From positions 1,922,001 to 1,986,000 of the forward strand of contig NZ_CP118270.1 of assembly GCF_028771845.1 (NCBI RefSeq): DNA of 64,000 nt, written 5' to 3'. Below the pieces are notes generated by a model. That model was given only the letters and a program-made list of their open reading frames with translations, did not search any database and was not told the DNA's origin. How positions within the stretch are numbered: the first letter of the stretch is position 1; each line of letters begins with the position of its first letter. Source of the stretch: Paenibacillus marchantiae. GTDB lineage: Bacteria > Bacillota > Bacilli > Paenibacillales > Paenibacillaceae. Below, piece by piece: positions 62,525-64,000 of the stretch. Both the position numbers and the translations under genes were made by a program.

Positions 62525-62754
62525 ATCTTTTTAAGTATGGCTGGTGGTAAGCATTATTAAGAGGGGATCTGTTGTGGTGCTGCGACGAATTTATCTGCCG
62601 CGGCCTGATCATCGGAACGAAGAGCATGACCATACCCGTATCAGACTTGGTAGAGTTCTGTAAAAAACTAAGATTCCCCTTTAATTTGGAGTAAGATTTC
62701 TCTTTCATGAAGTGGTATTATCTGGGGTGAAAGGAGGCTGGTCACAACAATTTA

Positions 62755-62768
62755 TGTAAGCGCTTTAT
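62755..62768. promoter_or_regulatory. cre-like (CcpA) site before the xylanase-like gene
   Basis: TGTAAGCGCTTTAT fits the catabolite response element consensus TGWAANCGNTNWCA in all but the penultimate bases. It lies 40 bp before the start, suggesting glucose repression as is usual for xylanase genes. Confidence 0.5.
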
Positions 62769-62807
62769 ATGTTTGGTGAAAAATTTGATGTGGGGGGAAT
62801 GCTTCGA

Positions 62808-64000
62808 ATGAGGAAATCACTAAAGCAGGTCGTTTCCGGGTTACTCGTAGCGGCTTTGCTTCTTCCGGGCGGCTTGATAGCTCCGACAGTTAACGCTGCA
62901 GATCTAGTGGCAACTAATTCACAAATTGTGTATCAGGAAACATTCCAGAATGGTCAAGGCAAGGCAACTCAATCAGGCGGTGCCCAGCTGGACGCTGTAA
63001 CAGGCAAGCCGTTTGAAGGCAATGATGATGGAGCGGCTCTACATGTTAGTAACCGATCTAATAACTGGGATGGCGTGGACCTCGCTTTTGATGACCTTGG
63101 TTTGTCAGTTGGCAAAGAGTATTCTGTAACCGCTTCCGTATATGTCGATACTGATGCTAACCCACCTGCAGACGGGAAAGCCGTTCTGGAAATTGTAAGC
63201 AATAAGGGCGTTGATGGATCTGAGGCATACACTGGAATTAGCTCTGCTGACTTTAAAGCAGGACAAGGCATTACACTATCCGCCGATCTCTCCGTTAACA
63301 GTGTGGAGAATACAGCTCTGCGAATCAAGTCTGATGAAGCAGGTAAGGGTGTCTCTTTCTATATCGGGAATATCACGATCACCCAGACAGTAACACCCGT
63401 CGAACCCACGGTAGTCCTTAACCAAAGCTTTGAAGACGGGAATACCGGTGGATGGGGCAAACTGGGTTGGGGATCGAATGGGGACACTACGGTCGTTAAC
63501 GACGTAGCCTCCGAAGGCACGAAATCTCTGAAATTCTTCAACCGGGCCGATGAGAAAGCCGTCCCTGCTCTCGTACTTACAGGCAAGATGAAATCCGACC
63601 ATAAGTATGATATTTCCCTCAAGGTTAAACTCAGTTCAGGTGAAGACCAGTTCCATTTGGCTTCCAAGATAGATTCTGAAATATTGTCGGGAGACCAGAA
63701 GTATCCTTGGATTATAGGCAACAAGCTATTAACCGCTTCTGACTGGACACTCTTAGAAACCAAAGGCTACGAAATCCCTTCTAAAACGAATGAGGTCATC
63801 ATCTATGTTGAACCATCAGACAATACGTTAACCTCGGATATTTACATTGATGAAGTCATTATCACCGATGTAACTCCTGATCAAACTGCACCGGAAATTG
63901 TAGATAAAACGGGCATCTCTGCCGATTTTGAGAATGGCCTGAATGGATTCAAAGCACGGAACGGCCGTGAAACGGTAGCACTTTCCGAAGACGATAATCA
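62808..64000 (+). CDS. Secreted multi-CBM22 protein, probably GH10 endo-1,4-beta-xylanase, 5' part
   Basis: The frame runs off the window with ~397 codons visible. The signal peptide is RKSLKQVVSGLLVAALLLP with a cut near VNAA. First carbohydrate-binding module, family 22 type (~35-150, ETFQNGQGKATQSGG ... VSNRSNNWDGVDLAF). Second module (~170-330, SFEDGNTGGWGKLG ... SLKFFNRADEK). A third starts at DFENGLNGFKARNGRE. Several CBM22 modules followed by a GH10 domain (often with CBM9 and SLH) is the pattern of large Paenibacillus xylanases, but the catalytic part is not in view. ATG 62808 has GGGGGG at 10 nt; ATG 62799 is an alternative. Confidence 0.82.
   Translation, partial: MRKSLKQVVSGLLVAALLLPGGLIAPTVNAADLVATNSQIVYQETFQNGQGKATQSGGAQLDAVTGKPFEGNDDGAALHVSNRSNNWDGVDLAFDDLGLSVGKEYSVTASVYVDTDANPPADGKAVLEIVSNKGVDGSEAYTGISSADFKAGQGITLSADLSVNSVENTALRIKSDEAGKGVSFYIGNITITQTVTPVEPTVVLNQSFEDGNTGGWGKLGWGSNGDTTVVNDVASEGTKSLKFFNRADEKAVPALVLTGKMKSDHKYDISLKVKLSSGEDQFHLASKIDSEILSGDQKYPWIIGNKLLTASDWTLLETKGYEIPSKTNEVIIYVEPSDNTLTSDIYIDEVIITDVTPDQTAPEIVDKTGISADFENGLNGFKARNGRETVALSEDDN

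Larger units (their letters stand above)
62386..62807. other. Spacer before the xylanase-like gene, with orphan terminator
   Basis: AAGGAGCAGG-GAAAT-CCTGCTCC followed by TTTTTG (62497-62524) is a Rho-independent terminator shape for the plus strand, but no plus-strand gene lies before it for more than 2 kb. A 47-codon frame after a stop (about 62562-62696) reads GDLLWCCDEFICRG; it has no start and may be a gene remnant. I find no real ORF here. Confidence 0.4.

Noticed and set aside
62433..62708. 91-codon minus-strand ORF upstream of the LRR gene
   Set aside because: Random-looking basic composition (RSKRSRISLLLRYVKL), no ribosome site, and it overlaps the orphan terminator.

Overview
The window is a low-to-mid GC Firmicute chromosome, most likely a Paenibacillus. 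The de novo purine genes are in the Bacillus order purEKBCSQLFMNHD, under a guanine riboswitch and PurR-type boxes. Strong AGGAGG-type ribosome sites, frequent TTG/GTG starts and Rho-independent terminators fit the same group. A multi-CBM22 xylanase-like gene, a copper-amine-oxidase-N-domain secreted protein and an NLP (Nep1-like) protein point to a plant-associated or soil Paenibacillus. The species call is inference from gene content, since no database was searched.

Layout. 1-2.9 kb: the 3' part of topB, a 45-residue ORF, a DUF1294 membrane protein and a universal stress protein. 3.0-18.5 kb: the purine operon. Genes inside the blocks E-K-B, S-Q-L-F and M-N touch or overlap. The blocks are separated by long structured spacers (purB/purC, purC/purS, purF/purM, purN/purH). 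Three of these hold copies of a ~130-170 bp palindromic repeat and the fourth holds a GC-rich ~74 bp tandem array. 19-22 kb: two CNNM/CorC-type transporter paralogues sharing an unusual SD-hairpin-TTG leader. 22-27 kb: a glyoxalase-type dioxygenase plus esterase pair (MhqO/MhqD-like), a hydrolase behind a Fur-box-like site, ilvA and a GNAT. 27-38 kb: a secreted protein, a 1043-residue repeat protein, an AraC regulator, a DUF1129 membrane protein, hydrolases, a LigB-type dioxygenase and DoxX. 38-43 kb: a YerB-like lipoprotein, a DUF47-Pit phosphate pair, a CorA-type transporter flanked by two DnaA-box clusters, and a DNA alkylation repair protein. 43.8-46 kb: a YqfQ-like protein, the TrpR-like YerC and a CbiX protein. 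46.3-52.3 kb: a biotin operon bioADBFHC behind a textbook BirA operator. 52.3-60.4 kb: two separate TetR/ketopantoate-reductase-like pairs, a DUF4395 protein, the NLP, diacylglycerol kinase and a TrmA/RlmD-type 23S methyltransferase. 60.5-64 kb: a zinc-ribbon/TM/leucine-rich-repeat protein, then the 5' part of a secreted CBM22 protein (probably a GH10 xylanase) with a cre-like site.

Functional connections. The purine operon appears to be controlled at initiation (PurR boxes at -35) and by guanine in the leader. The biotin operon encodes the BioC/BioH pimeloyl-ACP route plus BioF, A, D and B under BirA. DUF47-Pit is a phosphate uptake unit. The order purD ... yerB ... yerC ... dgkB-rlmD follows the Bacillus subtilis backbone as I remember it, with accessory blocks inserted.

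The signals least explained by known annotation are the six-copy intergenic palindromic family (including an inverted pair that brackets a long-class purC), the purF/purM tandem array, the SD-hairpin-TTG leaders of the two transporters, the DnaA-box clusters around corA, and the tandem GTTAAC units at the yerC promoter.
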